Shown piece after piece: positions 6,679-14,016 of a stretch of DNA of 36,021 bases; within the stretch, counting starts at the first letter, position 1, and each line of letters starts with the position of its first letter. The stretch is from positions 1 through 36,021 of the forward strand of contig JALEYA010000132.1 of assembly GCA_022779945.1 (NCBI GenBank), read 5' to 3'. Both the position numbers and the translations under genes were made by a program. The notes beneath the pieces were generated by a model. It saw only the letters and a program-made list of their open reading frames with translations, was not told the origin of the DNA and did no database searches. This DNA comes from Oscillospiraceae bacterium (GTDB lineage Bacteria > Bacillota > Clostridia > Oscillospirales > Acutalibacteraceae).

Positions 6679-8565
6679 ATGATCAATCACAACAATCTTT
6701 GCATGGGCTGTATGAATCCGCTTTTGCCGCAGGATACAAAATGTCCGCATTGCGGCTTCGACCGCCAAAGGGTTCAGTCCGCTCCTTGCCTTCCCCTTCG
6801 CACCATTCTCAAGCAAAATTATGTTGTCGGTGCCGTAACATCAAAAACCAACGCCTGTATCACCTATTGCGGCTTTGATCTTCAAAAAGGCGCAAGGATC
6901 ATCATCCATGAATTCTTTCCCGAAAAAATAGCGTCCCGCACAGACGACGAAAAACAAGTCACGCCGAATTTTCAATACAGTGCGCTTTATTATCAGTGTC
7001 TTAACCGCTTTGACGAGCTTTGGAAAACACTTCAATCGTTAAACACCGTTGACGCGCTTGAAACGCCGTATGACGTTTTTTATCTCAACAACACGGTCTA
7101 TGCCGTGACCGATTACAAGCAAAGCATCACCATTCGCCAATATCTCGACTCGGACGGCGTTCTGCTTTCGTGGCAGCAGGCCTGTGAAACCTTTATGCCG
7201 GTGTTTGACGCGCTTGACCGACTGCACCGCGCAGGCATTCTTCATACCGGAATCAGCATCAGCACCGTCTCCATCGGCTCTGACGGAAAAATCCATCTTT
7301 CTTTGCCCGTTGTTCCGCTGTCTGTCGCTTCGATTCCCGAGGTTGAAGCCGTTTTGCAGGACGGATATGCGCCGATCGAACTGTATGACGGACGATTTCC
7401 GATCGGACCTGAAACGGACATTTATTCGCTGATGGCGGTTATGTATATCAGTATGACAGGCGTTTCGCCGCAGAAATCAACCGAGCGGGTTCAGAAAGAT
7501 GCCATGATCATACCGCATTCACTTGCCTCGGGTATGACAAACGAAGCCATCGGTGTGCTGATCAAAAGCCTGAAGGTTTTTCCGAACGAGCGATTTCACA
7601 GTGTGGGGGAACTGAAAAGCCATATTCTTTCTTCTCTGCGTCCGGATACGCAGTCCGACGCAACAGACAGCAGTATTCCGCAGAAAGAGCCGATAAAAGT
7701 CGGTGTTCCGTCACCCGTAAGCGGCAATACCTCGGTTAAAAAGCAAGCCGAGACAAACACAAAAAAAGATTCCGTCACCACCATTGTACTCAAAGCAGTT
7801 ATCAGCCTTATCTTGATCGGCTTTGTAATCTTTTCAACCATGTATACGACTTTCCTTTATGAGGACATCAGCGTTCCGTTTCTGGATAAGCTATACGCCC
7901 CGCTGAGCTTTCTGCCGATCAATCAGATCAACAGCAACGCGCCCACTGCACCGAACACAACGACCACAGACTACGGAAAAGTAACGGTTGCCCCCTCCTC
8001 GTCCGCTCCGGCACCGACCGTACCGCCGACCGTAACAACCACGGTACCGACTACCGTTCCGACAACCACTGCGCCACCCACAACGGAGCCTCCGACGACC
8101 GAAGCGCCGACTACCGAACCACAGGAGCAGACTCATGTCACCTCCGAGCAAAAGGTTGAGGTTGCCGACTTTACACGTCTGACCTATTCGGACATACGGT
8201 CGAACACAGTTTTCAACCGCAATTTCAATTTTGAATACCGGTTTGAAGCCAGCGATGACTACGCAAAAAACGCTGTCATCAGCCAAAGCGTACCCGCCGG
8301 TCAGACCGTCAACCAGGGTACAACCATTGTTCTGGTCATCAGCACAGGTCCCGAAAAAGTCAAATTGCCCGACGTGATCGGTATGGACTACGAACAGGCG
8401 CGGATGGTTCTTGAAGATAAAGGCTTTCAGGTCAGAAAAGAAATCAAGGATAACGACGGCAACGAAACGCCCGGAAAGGTATATACCATGTCCCTTGTTG
8501 CGGGACTGGAATTTCCGAAAGGAACCGAGGTCACCCTTGTTGTCTGGGGAGACCGACCGTCCTGA
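6679..8565 (+). CDS. Zinc-ribbon / degenerate Ser-Thr kinase / PASTA membrane protein (probable pseudokinase)
   Basis: A 628-residue single-pass protein with a mixed architecture. Residues 8-25 hold two CxxC pairs (CMGC, CPHC), a zinc ribbon. About 43-310 is a protein-kinase fold in which late elements survive (GYAPIELY, GPETDIYSLMAVMY) while catalytic ones are lost: the lysine position reads IIIHEFF (His77), the HRD loop reads LHTGIS (around 189-193), and no DFG follows, only LSLPV. A transmembrane helix spans about 370-393, then a Thr/Pro-rich stalk (~425-480) and two PASTA domains (~490-553, ~556-628). PASTA domains bind muropeptide or beta-lactam-like ligands in PrkC/PknB. I infer a wall sensor that signals by binding, not phosphorylation. 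AAGGAGG precedes the ATG. Confidence 0.88.
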   Translation: MINHNNLCMGCMNPLLPQDTKCPHCGFDRQRVQSAPCLPLRTILKQNYVVGAVTSKTNACITYCGFDLQKGARIIIHEFFPEKIASRTDDEKQVTPNFQYSALYYQCLNRFDELWKTLQSLNTVDALETPYDVFYLNNTVYAVTDYKQSITIRQYLDSDGVLLSWQQACETFMPVFDALDRLHRAGILHTGISISTVSIGSDGKIHLSLPVVPLSVASIPEVEAVLQDGYAPIELYDGRFPIGPETDIYSLMAVMYISMTGVSPQKSTERVQKDAMIIPHSLASGMTNEAIGVLIKSLKVFPNERFHSVGELKSHILSSLRPDTQSDATDSSIPQKEPIKVGVPSPVSGNTSVKKQAETNTKKDSVTTIVLKAVISLILIGFVIFSTMYTTFLYEDISVPFLDKLYAPLSFLPINQINSNAPTAPNTTTTDYGKVTVAPSSSAPAPTVPPTVTTTVPTTVPTTTAPPTTEPPTTEAPTTEPQEQTHVTSEQKVEVADFTRLTYSDIRSNTVFNRNFNFEYRFEASDDYAKNAVISQSVPAGQTVNQGTTIVLVISTGPEKVKLPDVIGMDYEQARMVLEDKGFQVRKEIKDNDGNETPGKVYTMSLVAGLEFPKGTEVTLVVWGDRPS

Positions 8566-8594
8566 GATCCGTAAAAGTCGTCTTTATAAAAAAT

Positions 8595-8631
8595 CGGCGG
8601 TCTGTACGAAACAGTCCGCCGTGCTTGTTTT
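8595..8631 (+). terminator. Probable terminator after the PASTA protein gene
   Basis: CGGCGGTCTGT and ACAGTCCGCCG pair with one internal T-T mismatch around a 5-base loop. The T-tract (TGCTTGTTTTC) is interrupted, so efficiency is uncertain. Confidence 0.6.
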
Positions 8632-8639
8632 CGTGCCCG

Positions 8640-8742
8640 GTTGCATTATTCTGTTTTTCTGTCAACACTTCTTAACCAATAAGCTGGAAACGGTACAAAA
8701 TGATGCCCTGAATTTTTTATACAGAGTTTTTTATAATGCAAC
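8640..8742. repeat. 10-bp perfect inverted repeat flanking ~80 bases
   Basis: GTTGCATTAT (8640-8649) and ATAATGCAAC (8733-8742) are exact inverted copies; the interior is AT-rich with no gene. The right copy abuts the stop codon of the VanZ-like gene, at the left edge of the AT-rich patch. It could be a small mobile-element relic or an RNA hairpin; no target duplication is visible. Confidence 0.4.
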
Positions 8743-9165
8743 TTAATCCAGTGTTTTTTTCCCTAGACAACAAACAAAATAAGCTGTAACAGAACCAATA
8801 ATCTCAACAATTATGTCGAATATATCTCCAGTTCCGAACAGCAATCCAACATACTGAAGCACTTCGATGGTCGTCCCTATTAAAATTGGGATAAATATTT
8901 TAGCAACTCGGTTACGATAACCGTAAAACGCAGAACATCCTAAAGAATAAGCCCACAACATATCAGGTAAATAATACTTAAAAAAAGACCAATACCATAT
9001 ATTGCCGGTTTCAATATATGTAAATGAGCGGATTTTTCCAAACAACGGTAACCATTCCTCATATCTTGCAATAATTATATCGTGTCTAAAGAAAAGATAT
9101 ATTAAACAAGCGGCAAGAAAGGGTATGAAAAAGTTTAATAGTTTGAATATTCTATATCTATGCAT
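8743..9165 (-). CDS. VanZ-like membrane protein
   Basis: A 140-residue hydrophobic protein with about four membrane segments. The layout LPDMLWAYSLGCSAFYGY, then IPILIGTTIEVLQYVG and GTGDIFDIIVEIIGSVTAYF matches the VanZ-like family pattern (an acidic residue before the first core helix, E-x-L-Q, G-x-x-D-x-x-D). VanZ gives low teicoplanin resistance in enterococci; most relatives have unknown roles. The track start at 9219 runs into the preceding gene; the ATG at 9165 lies 10 bases after that gene's stop and starts MHRYRIFKLL. The ribosome site is weak (GGTGAT about 15 bases upstream), so coupling is likely. The sequence is AT-richer than the flanking core genes. Confidence 0.65.
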   Translation of the reverse strand: MHRYRIFKLLNFFIPFLAACLIYLFFRHDIIIARYEEWLPLFGKIRSFTYIETGNIWYWSFFKYYLPDMLWAYSLGCSAFYGYRNRVAKIFIPILIGTTIEVLQYVGLLFGTGDIFDIIVEIIGSVTAYFVCCLGKKTLD

Positions 9166-9175
9166 TAAGTTTAAA

Positions 9176-9589
9176 TTACCAATCACCACCAAAAATATAG
9201 AACAAACAATACGCTGCAACGATTACAATTCCGCCAATCTTCCAAGCCCAATCAAATTTTTCTGTTTTTTTCACATCTTTGTGATATGATTCAAAGTCAC
9301 CCTTGTAATGGAAAGTATTCACCAAAGTGGCATATTCATATTGACTTAAAGAAGCTACCGATTCAACTCCGTTTTTCCAAATGAGTTTAACCGAATATTT
9401 TCCTGCTATTGCAACATCACTACCAGATTGCAATTCATAACTTTTAAAACTTTGATCGGTGATATATGCCACCAGATGTAAGTCTTTATCATCATCGTCA
9501 AATGGAGCAATAAATAGTCTTTCCTCTCCGCCCATATATTTTGTACTTACAACATACCCGGCATATTTTCCTTTTTCAACTAATCCCAT
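9176..9589 (-). CDS. Hypothetical protein with C-terminal membrane anchor
   Basis: A 137-residue protein that I do not recognise. The N-terminal ~105 residues are soluble and mixed alpha/beta, with an acidic stretch (DDDDKD) and aromatic-rich C-terminal part (HYKGDFESYHKD). One hydrophobic helix at about 112-132 (IGGIVIVAAYCLFYIFGG) ends the protein, so it is probably tail-anchored with the bulk in the cytoplasm. AAAGGA lies 8 bases before the ATG at 9589; the track ATG at 9598 overlaps that site and is rejected. It is first in a two-gene unit with the VanZ-like gene. Base composition is AT-rich, which fits acquired DNA. Confidence 0.6.
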   Translation of the reverse strand: MGLVEKGKYAGYVVSTKYMGGEERLFIAPFDDDDKDLHLVAYITDQSFKSYELQSGSDVAIAGKYSVKLIWKNGVESVASLSQYEYATLVNTFHYKGDFESYHKDVKKTEKFDWAWKIGGIVIVAAYCLFYIFGGDW

Positions 9590-9619
9590 TATTAACATCC
9601 TTTCTAGAATAATATTTTT

Positions 9620-9648
9620 ACGATAAATCTATTTTTTCCTTTCGTCAA
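9620..9648 (-). promoter_or_regulatory. Possible promoter of the hypothetical/VanZ-like pair
   Basis: On the minus strand TTGACG (9643-9648) and TATCGT (9620-9625) lie 17 bases apart. The -10 is weak. It lies downstream of the candidate RNA's terminator, so the two genes need not depend on that RNA's promoter. Confidence 0.4.
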
Positions 9649-9670
9649 ACACACTTTTTTATCTCGTAAA

Positions 9671-9701
9671 AATAAAAAAGTGCGCAGTCGAAACTACGCA
9701 C
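9671..9701 (-). terminator. Strong intrinsic terminator ending the candidate RNA
   Basis: Read on the minus strand: GTGCGTAGT-TTCG-ACTGCGCAC, nine pairs closed by a UUCG tetraloop, followed by TTTTTTATTTTT. No coding gene ends here, so it should terminate the RNA that starts near 9845, or act as an attenuator for the genes at 9589 and below. Confidence 0.8.
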
Positions 9702-9845
9702 AAAAAACACATAGCTCAACTGTCGCCAAACAAAATCTCTAACAAATCTCACAGAAGTAAGTGTATGCAGAAATAGAGCATATATGTTTTTATAAAAATA
9801 AAAACACTACACCCTGTGAGACTGAATATTCAGATTTTGTTTGGC
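9671..9845 (-). ncRNA. Candidate structured small RNA, ~175 nt, family unknown
   Basis: A promoter at 9852-9880 predicts transcription from about 9845, which is the first base of a long closing stem: GCCAAACAAAATCT (9832-9845) pairs perfectly with AGATTTTGTTTGGC (9725-9738), 14 pairs. After an internal loop a second helix, TCTCACAG with CTGTGAGA (8 pairs), continues the rod. The apical part can form GTTTTTAT/ATAAAAAC and TATGC/GCATA hairpins. About 24 bases after the closing stem comes the strong UUCG terminator. No ORF with a ribosome site lies inside. The shape recalls rod-like regulatory RNAs such as 6S, but I cannot match any family; a riboswitch or attenuator leader is an alternative. 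Confidence 0.55.
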
Positions 9846-9851
9846 AAATTC

Positions 9852-9880
9852 AGTATAGCACATTATTTTTTGTTTTGCAA
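9852..9880 (-). promoter_or_regulatory. Promoter of the candidate structured RNA
   Basis: On the minus strand TTGCAA (9875-9880) and TATACT (9852-9857) lie exactly 17 bases apart, each a 4-5 of 6 match to consensus. The predicted start coincides with the base of the RNA stem. Confidence 0.6.
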
Positions 9881-10122
9881 GTATTTTACTTGAACCTGTG
9901 CCGCCAACTTCTTCGGCGTATACGCTCACCGCTTGCACAAAAGATAAACGCTGCCTCTTTGAACCCGGTATTTCATCCTTCTAACAAACCATTGCAATAT
10001 AATGAAAGAATCTTACGATTATGAAGTAAAATTTGACCATCACATTTGCAAAGACAATATTTCATAGCGTCAGCATCTTTATATCCACAGAATACTTCAC
10101 TCTCCTTAAGGCGAATTTCATA
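9881..10122. other. Gene-free interval between the candidate RNA and tRNA-Thr
   Basis: I see no convincing gene. A minus-strand frame open for about 45 codons ends at 9973 and contains CLCKCDGQILLHN, but has no start with a ribosome site; it may be a fragment of a lost gene. No direct copy of the tRNA 3' end, which would mark an integration site, is visible. Confidence 0.4.
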
Positions 10123-10123
10123 G

Positions 10124-10153
10124 AAAAAGCACTTGCCGAAGCAAGTGCTTTTT
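10124..10153 (-). terminator. Terminator of tRNA-Thr
   Basis: AAAAAGCACTTGC-CGAA-GCAAGTGCTTTTT is a perfect hairpin with runs on both sides, so it can work in both directions. It begins three bases past the tRNA CCA end. Confidence 0.85.
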
Positions 10154-10155
10154 CA

Positions 10156-10231
10156 TGGAGCTACTGGTCGGACTCGAACCGACGACCTGCGCATTACGAA
10201 TGCGCTGCTCTACCAACTGAGCCACAGTAGC
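10156..10231 (-). tRNA. tRNA-Thr (anticodon CGT)
   Basis: Seventy-six bases including an encoded CCA. The acceptor arms GCTACTG/CAGTAGC pair fully, the anticodon arm GCGCA-TTCGTAA-TGCGC gives anticodon CGT (codon ACG), and the T arm has the GGTTCGAGTCC form. A -35/-10 pair and a terminator flank it. It decodes one threonine codon and would normally coexist with a TGT tRNA elsewhere. Confidence 0.96.
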
Positions 10232-10259
10232 GTATTGCGAACTTCAAAGTCCGCTTAGT

Positions 10260-10288
10260 AGTATATCATAAAGATTTAAAAATGTAAA
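10260..10288 (-). promoter_or_regulatory. Promoter of tRNA-Thr
   Basis: On the minus strand TTTACA (10283-10288) and TATACT (10260-10265) are 17 bases apart, 28 bases before the mature tRNA 5' end. It lies directly past the DnaC gene's stop, where no terminator is visible, so read-through into the tRNA is possible. Confidence 0.7.
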
Positions 10289-10305
10289 GAGGATTTTCAA
10301 ATTTT

Positions 10306-11289
10306 TTATCCGTTTAAAATTTGTCTGATATCCCGTCCGCAAAACTGAAGCGGCATACAGCTTCCGACAATTCTCGATGCGATCCGCTGAGAGTACTTTT
10401 CTTCGATCTCCCGGACGGTAAGATTCGTGCTGATAATAATCGGTTTTGAATTAATCATCCTCGTGTTCAGGATATTATACAGCTCGGCAACGGTAAACTG
10501 CGTTGAAAACTCGGCGCCGAGGTCATCAAGAATCAGCAGATCCGATTCGTATAAGTCTCCCTCAATGCTGTCCTCGTTATAGGTAGTCTTTCCGAAATGC
10601 TCCTTCTGAAGCCTGTCCATGATATTCTGAACGCTGTTATAGTAAACGCTGTAGCCTTTATTGATGACCACACCCAGAATGGCAAGGGACAGATGCGTTT
10701 TTCCGAGTCCCGTCTTTCCGAGCATGATAAGCCCCGTTGAACGGCGTGAGAAGTCCTTCGCCCAGTCACAGCAGTATTCATAAACCGTTTTCATCTGCTC
10801 TTTCTGGCTGATCCCGAGAACGGGGTCAACAACGTTCGGGTAACAGTCAAGCCGGAAAGAATCAAAGGTGCATTTTTTGATCTGAGCGGAGATTCCGAGC
10901 TCGTCAACCGCTGTCTGCTTTATCAGCTTTTTATAGCAGTCACAGTAATATCCGTCGTGAAAGCCGGTATCATGGCACACCGGGCAGGTATACTTCGCTT
11001 CAAGATAATCCTCGGGCAGACCGGCGCTTTTCAAAAGCTCTTTTCTCTTCTGCTGAGCCTGAAGGCTTTTTTCGGAAATCTTCAGCACATGCTTCTCTGC
11101 ATCGTCCCCCAGACCGATGGCTTTTACTGCCTGAACGGCGCAGTCCGCCATTTCACGCTCAACGCTCAGAAGTTCGGGACATTTCAAGGCGGCGGCGTTT
11201 CTGCGCATTTTCTGCTCGTCCTCCGCCTTTTTTCTCCTTGCCTCAAGACGCTGTGCGGCTTTCTCATATACACTTTTTTTGTATGCCAT
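10306..11289 (-). CDS. DnaC/DnaI-like helicase loader ATPase
   Basis: A 327-residue AAA+ ATPase of the DnaC/DnaI type, which loads the replicative helicase at origins or restarted forks. The N-terminal ~95 residues are charged and helical, residues 102-118 hold a cysteine cluster (CPVC ... CDC) like the zinc site of DnaI, Walker A is GKTGLGKT (191-198), Walker B is LLILDDLG (251-258), and STNLTVREIEEKYSQRIASR contains sensor 1 and the arginine-finger region. The ATG at 11289 starts MAYKKSVYEK. It lies 14 bases downstream of the DnaD-domain gene, the usual partner, so they form a primosome operon. The family includes IstB proteins, but no transposase is nearby. Confidence 0.9.
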   Translation of the reverse strand: MAYKKSVYEKAAQRLEARRKKAEDEQKMRRNAAALKCPELLSVEREMADCAVQAVKAIGLGDDAEKHVLKISEKSLQAQQKRKELLKSAGLPEDYLEAKYTCPVCHDTGFHDGYYCDCYKKLIKQTAVDELGISAQIKKCTFDSFRLDCYPNVVDPVLGISQKEQMKTVYEYCCDWAKDFSRRSTGLIMLGKTGLGKTHLSLAILGVVINKGYSVYYNSVQNIMDRLQKEHFGKTTYNEDSIEGDLYESDLLILDDLGAEFSTQFTVAELYNILNTRMINSKPIIISTNLTVREIEEKYSQRIASRIVGSCMPLQFCGRDIRQILNG

Positions 11290-11303
11290 GCATCTGACCG
11301 CCT

Positions 11304-12344
11304 TTATTGTGAATTCATTTTTTTATACTTTAAGCCGACCGACTTTTTCGCAAAAGCGTCAAGGTCATAAGACGCCGACGTTTCCGGCTTTTCTTCGGTT
11401 TTTTTCGGCTGAACCGATTTTGATTGGATCCATTTTTCGTGTTCCGCTTCAACATCGGACGGCGTTTTTATTCCGCTGTCATGCCAATTTTTCAGCACCT
11501 TATCCATATAAGCAAGACTCATTTTTTCCGTTCTGTCAATGCTGATTTCATAAGCTGTATAAATCATATCGGCCGCAAAGCCGTATTCTTTGCTCCAGAC
11601 ATTAAAATACCGCCGTTGTTTTTCGGTCGGCTTCGAATTTTTGACGCCGCTCATTTCCCGAAAATCCCGCCACAGCGCATCCGTTCCCGTCTGTTCGGTT
11701 ATGTACTGCTCCGCCGACTCAATCGTATCAATTTCAAGCTCACTCCACTTTTTCCCGAGCTTCGCAATATAACTGTAGGACGTCTTTTTCAGCGACTTTG
11801 CGTATTCGATCAGCATTAAAATCACTTCGATCGGTAATCCGTAGCTGTCGTGAAGCATAATCAGAATCGACTGTCCGTCATATCCGATCGTTTTTCCGAG
11901 TTTCAGCTGAGCTTCGGAAAAAAGCTCCTTGAACTGTTCGCACTCTTTCAGCCTTGCGGCAACCTGCTCGTGACTCGGCTTTGAAATCGGAAGTTCACTG
12001 ACGGTATGGCTTTGCGGCTTTTGCGGAATTTCTGCTTTTTCCTCTTTTTCGGCATCGGCCGTTTTTTCCGTATTGCCAAAAACAACGACCGCATCGTCGT
12101 CCGCACGTAAAAGAAGCCCCCGCTCGCGCCAGAATATCAGCGCATCGGCAACATCGGCTTCGTCAAGAAACAGCGCCTTTGCAATTTCGGCTGTATCCGG
12201 ACTTTTCCCCGATATTGCGTGGCGAAAAAAATAAAGCAGTGTCTTGAGCTGAACAACACTTGCAAGACGTATGTTTTCGTCAACGAGGGAAGCCGGTACG
12301 GGAAACATATTCGAAAATACCGACGGGTTGATTTTATATTCCAT
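11304..12344 (-). CDS. DnaD-domain primosome protein
   Basis: A 346-residue protein of the DnaB/DnaD replication-initiation family of Firmicutes. The N-terminal part (~15-80) looks like the winged-helix DDBH1 domain (VQLKTLLYFFRHAISG, TAEIAKALFLDEADVADALI), followed by a charged linker and two DnaD/DDBH2-like repeats at about 135-205 and 225-300, the second ending in MDKVLKNWHDSGIKTPSD, the family's closing motif. It should bind DNA at the origin or at stalled forks and hand over to the downstream helicase loader. AAAGGC precedes the ATG. The Lys/Glu-rich tail is common in Clostridial members. Placement directly upstream of the DnaC-like gene supports the call. Confidence 0.87.
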   Translation of the reverse strand: MEYKINPSVFSNMFPVPASLVDENIRLASVVQLKTLLYFFRHAISGKSPDTAEIAKALFLDEADVADALIFWRERGLLLRADDDAVVVFGNTEKTADAEKEEKAEIPQKPQSHTVSELPISKPSHEQVAARLKECEQFKELFSEAQLKLGKTIGYDGQSILIMLHDSYGLPIEVILMLIEYAKSLKKTSYSYIAKLGKKWSELEIDTIESAEQYITEQTGTDALWRDFREMSGVKNSKPTEKQRRYFNVWSKEYGFAADMIYTAYEISIDRTEKMSLAYMDKVLKNWHDSGIKTPSDVEAEHEKWIQSKSVQPKKTEEKPETSASYDLDAFAKKSVGLKYKKMNSQ

Positions 12345-12373
12345 ACTTTGCCTTTCAATTCAACAAAATTCTG

Positions 12374-13117
12374 TCAGCGGTTTTTTACCATCTGATTATA
12401 AATGCGGCACATCTCATCGGAATCACCTTGCGCTACAAGCTGACCTTGCGTGAGAATGATCGCTTTGTTACATATTTTATTCACTCTGTCCGTACTGTGG
12501 GAAACAAAAAGTACGGTAACACCGTCACCCATCATTCCCTGAAGCCGCTTTTCGCTTTTTTCACGGAAAGCAGCATCGCCGACACTCAAAACCTCGTCAA
12601 GAATCAGCACGTCCGGCTTAACCGAGGTCGCAATCGAAAAACCGAGACGGGTTTTCATGCCCGATGAATAGCTTTTCAAGGGAGCATCAATAAAATCCTT
12701 CAGTTCCGAAAATTCAACGATTTCGTCATATTTTTCTTCGATGAATTTTCTTGAAAAGCCCATCGTAGCACCATATAAGAAAATATTTTCACGTCCGGAA
12801 TAGTTCTGGTCAAAGCCGGCACTAAGCTCAATTAACGGAGCGATAACACCTTTGACGTTAACACTGCCCATTGTCGGCTTCAGCACGCGGGCAATCGTTT
12901 TTAAAAGCGTACTTTTTCCGGCGCCGTTAAAGCCCATTACTCCCATTCTGTCGCCCTTTTCAACCTTGAAGCTGATATCTTTCAGTGCCCAGAATTCAGA
13001 GAAATGAAGATTTCCCTTGGCAAGACGAATCAGATATTCCTTTGCGTTGTCAACACCCTCCTTATTGATGTTGAACTTCATGCTGACATGGTCAACTTCG
13101 ATCGCGTAATTACTCAC
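12374..13117 (-). CDS. ABC transporter ATPase, polysaccharide/teichoic acid export type (Wzt/TagH-like)
   Basis: A 247-residue ABC ATPase of the subfamily that exports O-antigen, teichoic acid or capsule. Walker A is GFNGAGKST (62-70), the signature SYSSGMKTRL (149-158), Walker B DVLILDEVLSVGD (169-181), and the switch histidine lies in VSHSTD. The late Walker A after an N-terminal extension and the EVLSVGD ending are typical of Wzt/TagH. It lacks the C-terminal carbohydrate-binding domain found in longer Wzt proteins, so substrate choice probably rests with the permease or a lipid-linked glycan without cap recognition. It follows the permease gene by 15 bases. No glycosyltransferase genes are adjacent, so the exported glycan is unknown. 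Confidence 0.9.
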   Translation of the reverse strand: MSNYAIEVDHVSMKFNINKEGVDNAKEYLIRLAKGNLHFSEFWALKDISFKVEKGDRMGVMGFNGAGKSTLLKTIARVLKPTMGSVNVKGVIAPLIELSAGFDQNYSGRENIFLYGATMGFSRKFIEEKYDEIVEFSELKDFIDAPLKSYSSGMKTRLGFSIATSVKPDVLILDEVLSVGDAAFREKSEKRLQGMMGDGVTVLFVSHSTDRVNKICNKAIILTQGQLVAQGDSDEMCRIYNQMVKNR

Positions 13118-13132
13118 TCTGTTCTTCCTTTC

Positions 13133-13984
13133 TTATATGTGAAGAATGAATTTATCCTGGAATTTATAAAACAGTAAAAAGCCGACAACAAGGCAGACAA
13201 CAGCCGCCACACAGCAATAAAGCATAATATGCATACTCCAATGCTGCCAGAAGGTGTCCGGTCCGCCCCAGATGATGCAGGCACGGAACATATCGATAAT
13301 TCCGTACAGGGGATTGAGCTTGATCAGCTTGAGCTGCATGCTTCCCGCTTCAAAACCGAGTCGGTCAATCGTGTAAACGATCGGCGTTACATAGAAAAGC
13401 AGCAGACAGACAACATCATAAATGTTTTCGATATCGCGGAAGAACACCGACAGTGTTGCAAGAATCATGCCGACACCGAGTGAAAAGAAAAACAGAATAA
13501 TAATCGGCACTACGGCAAAAACAATTCGCCATGTTATATGAATCGGATGAATGTTGGTCAGGTTAAAGAACAAAATGACGACAACAAGAACCGAAAGCGA
13601 AATCAAGAACGTGACAAAAGTCGAAATCACGGAAGAAAGTGGATAAATATATTTCGGAACATATACTTTTTTGATGATACCCGCCCGGCTTCGGATCGAC
13701 CGCATCGCCCGCTTGGTGGAGGACGAAAAGAATTCGTAAAGTAAGCGGCCACAAAGAAGATAGACCGGATAGTTGACAACCTTACTGCTGTCACGACCGA
13801 AAAGGCTGTTGAAAACGAAAGACAGCACGATCATTGTCAAAAGCGGCTGTAAGAACGTCCAAAGCATTCCGAGAAACGAGTCCCGGTATTGAAGCTTAAT
13901 ATTTTTATGAACAAGCTCACTGAGCAAAAACCTGTATTTCATGAAGTTTTCGCCGTGACCTTTCATTGTTTTTTCCTTTTTCAA
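13133..13984 (-). CDS. ABC transporter permease, polysaccharide export type (Wzm/TagG-like)
   Basis: A permease of about 283 residues with six membrane segments in the ABC-2 fold. The cytoplasmic N-terminus LVHKNIKLQYRDSFLGMLWT, the KKVYVPKYIYPLSSV segment and FFRDIENIYDV, then NPLYGIIDMFRA near the C-terminus, are the conserved marks of Wzm/TagG exporters. AGGAGGAG lies 5 bases before the TTG at 13984, which I take as the start; the ATG at 13966 with AAGGA upstream is the alternative, and the track start at 14005 overlaps the ribosome site region. It pairs with the ATPase downstream. Its leader of about 240 bases contains the MITE-like element. Confidence 0.88.
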   Translation of the reverse strand: MKKEKTMKGHGENFMKYRFLLSELVHKNIKLQYRDSFLGMLWTFLQPLLTMIVLSFVFNSLFGRDSSKVVNYPVYLLCGRLLYEFFSSSTKRAMRSIRSRAGIIKKVYVPKYIYPLSSVISTFVTFLISLSVLVVVILFFNLTNIHPIHITWRIVFAVVPIIILFFFSLGVGMILATLSVFFRDIENIYDVVCLLLFYVTPIVYTIDRLGFEAGSMQLKLIKLNPLYGIIDMFRACIIWGGPDTFWQHWSMHIMLYCCVAAVVCLVVGFLLFYKFQDKFILHI

Positions 13985-14016
13985 GGCTTCTCCTCCTAAA
14001 GTCAAGTCTTCCTGTG

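Noticed and set aside
9671-9845. Assignment of the candidate RNA as 6S RNA
   Set aside because: The rod shape and length fit loosely, but I cannot see the conserved central-bubble sequence, so no family name is given.
9973-10120. Minus-strand open frame of ~45 codons with CLCKCDGQIL
   Set aside because: No usable start codon with a ribosome site; it runs into the tRNA terminator. At best a gene remnant.
10156-10231. tRNA-Thr 3' end as an attachment site for an integrated element
   Set aside because: No direct repeat of the tRNA end was found to the left, the tRNA terminator is intact and no integrase is present.
10306-11289. IstB transposition helper
   Set aside because: The ATPase core is similar, but no IstA transposase is near and the DnaD gene directly upstream favours a primosome loader.
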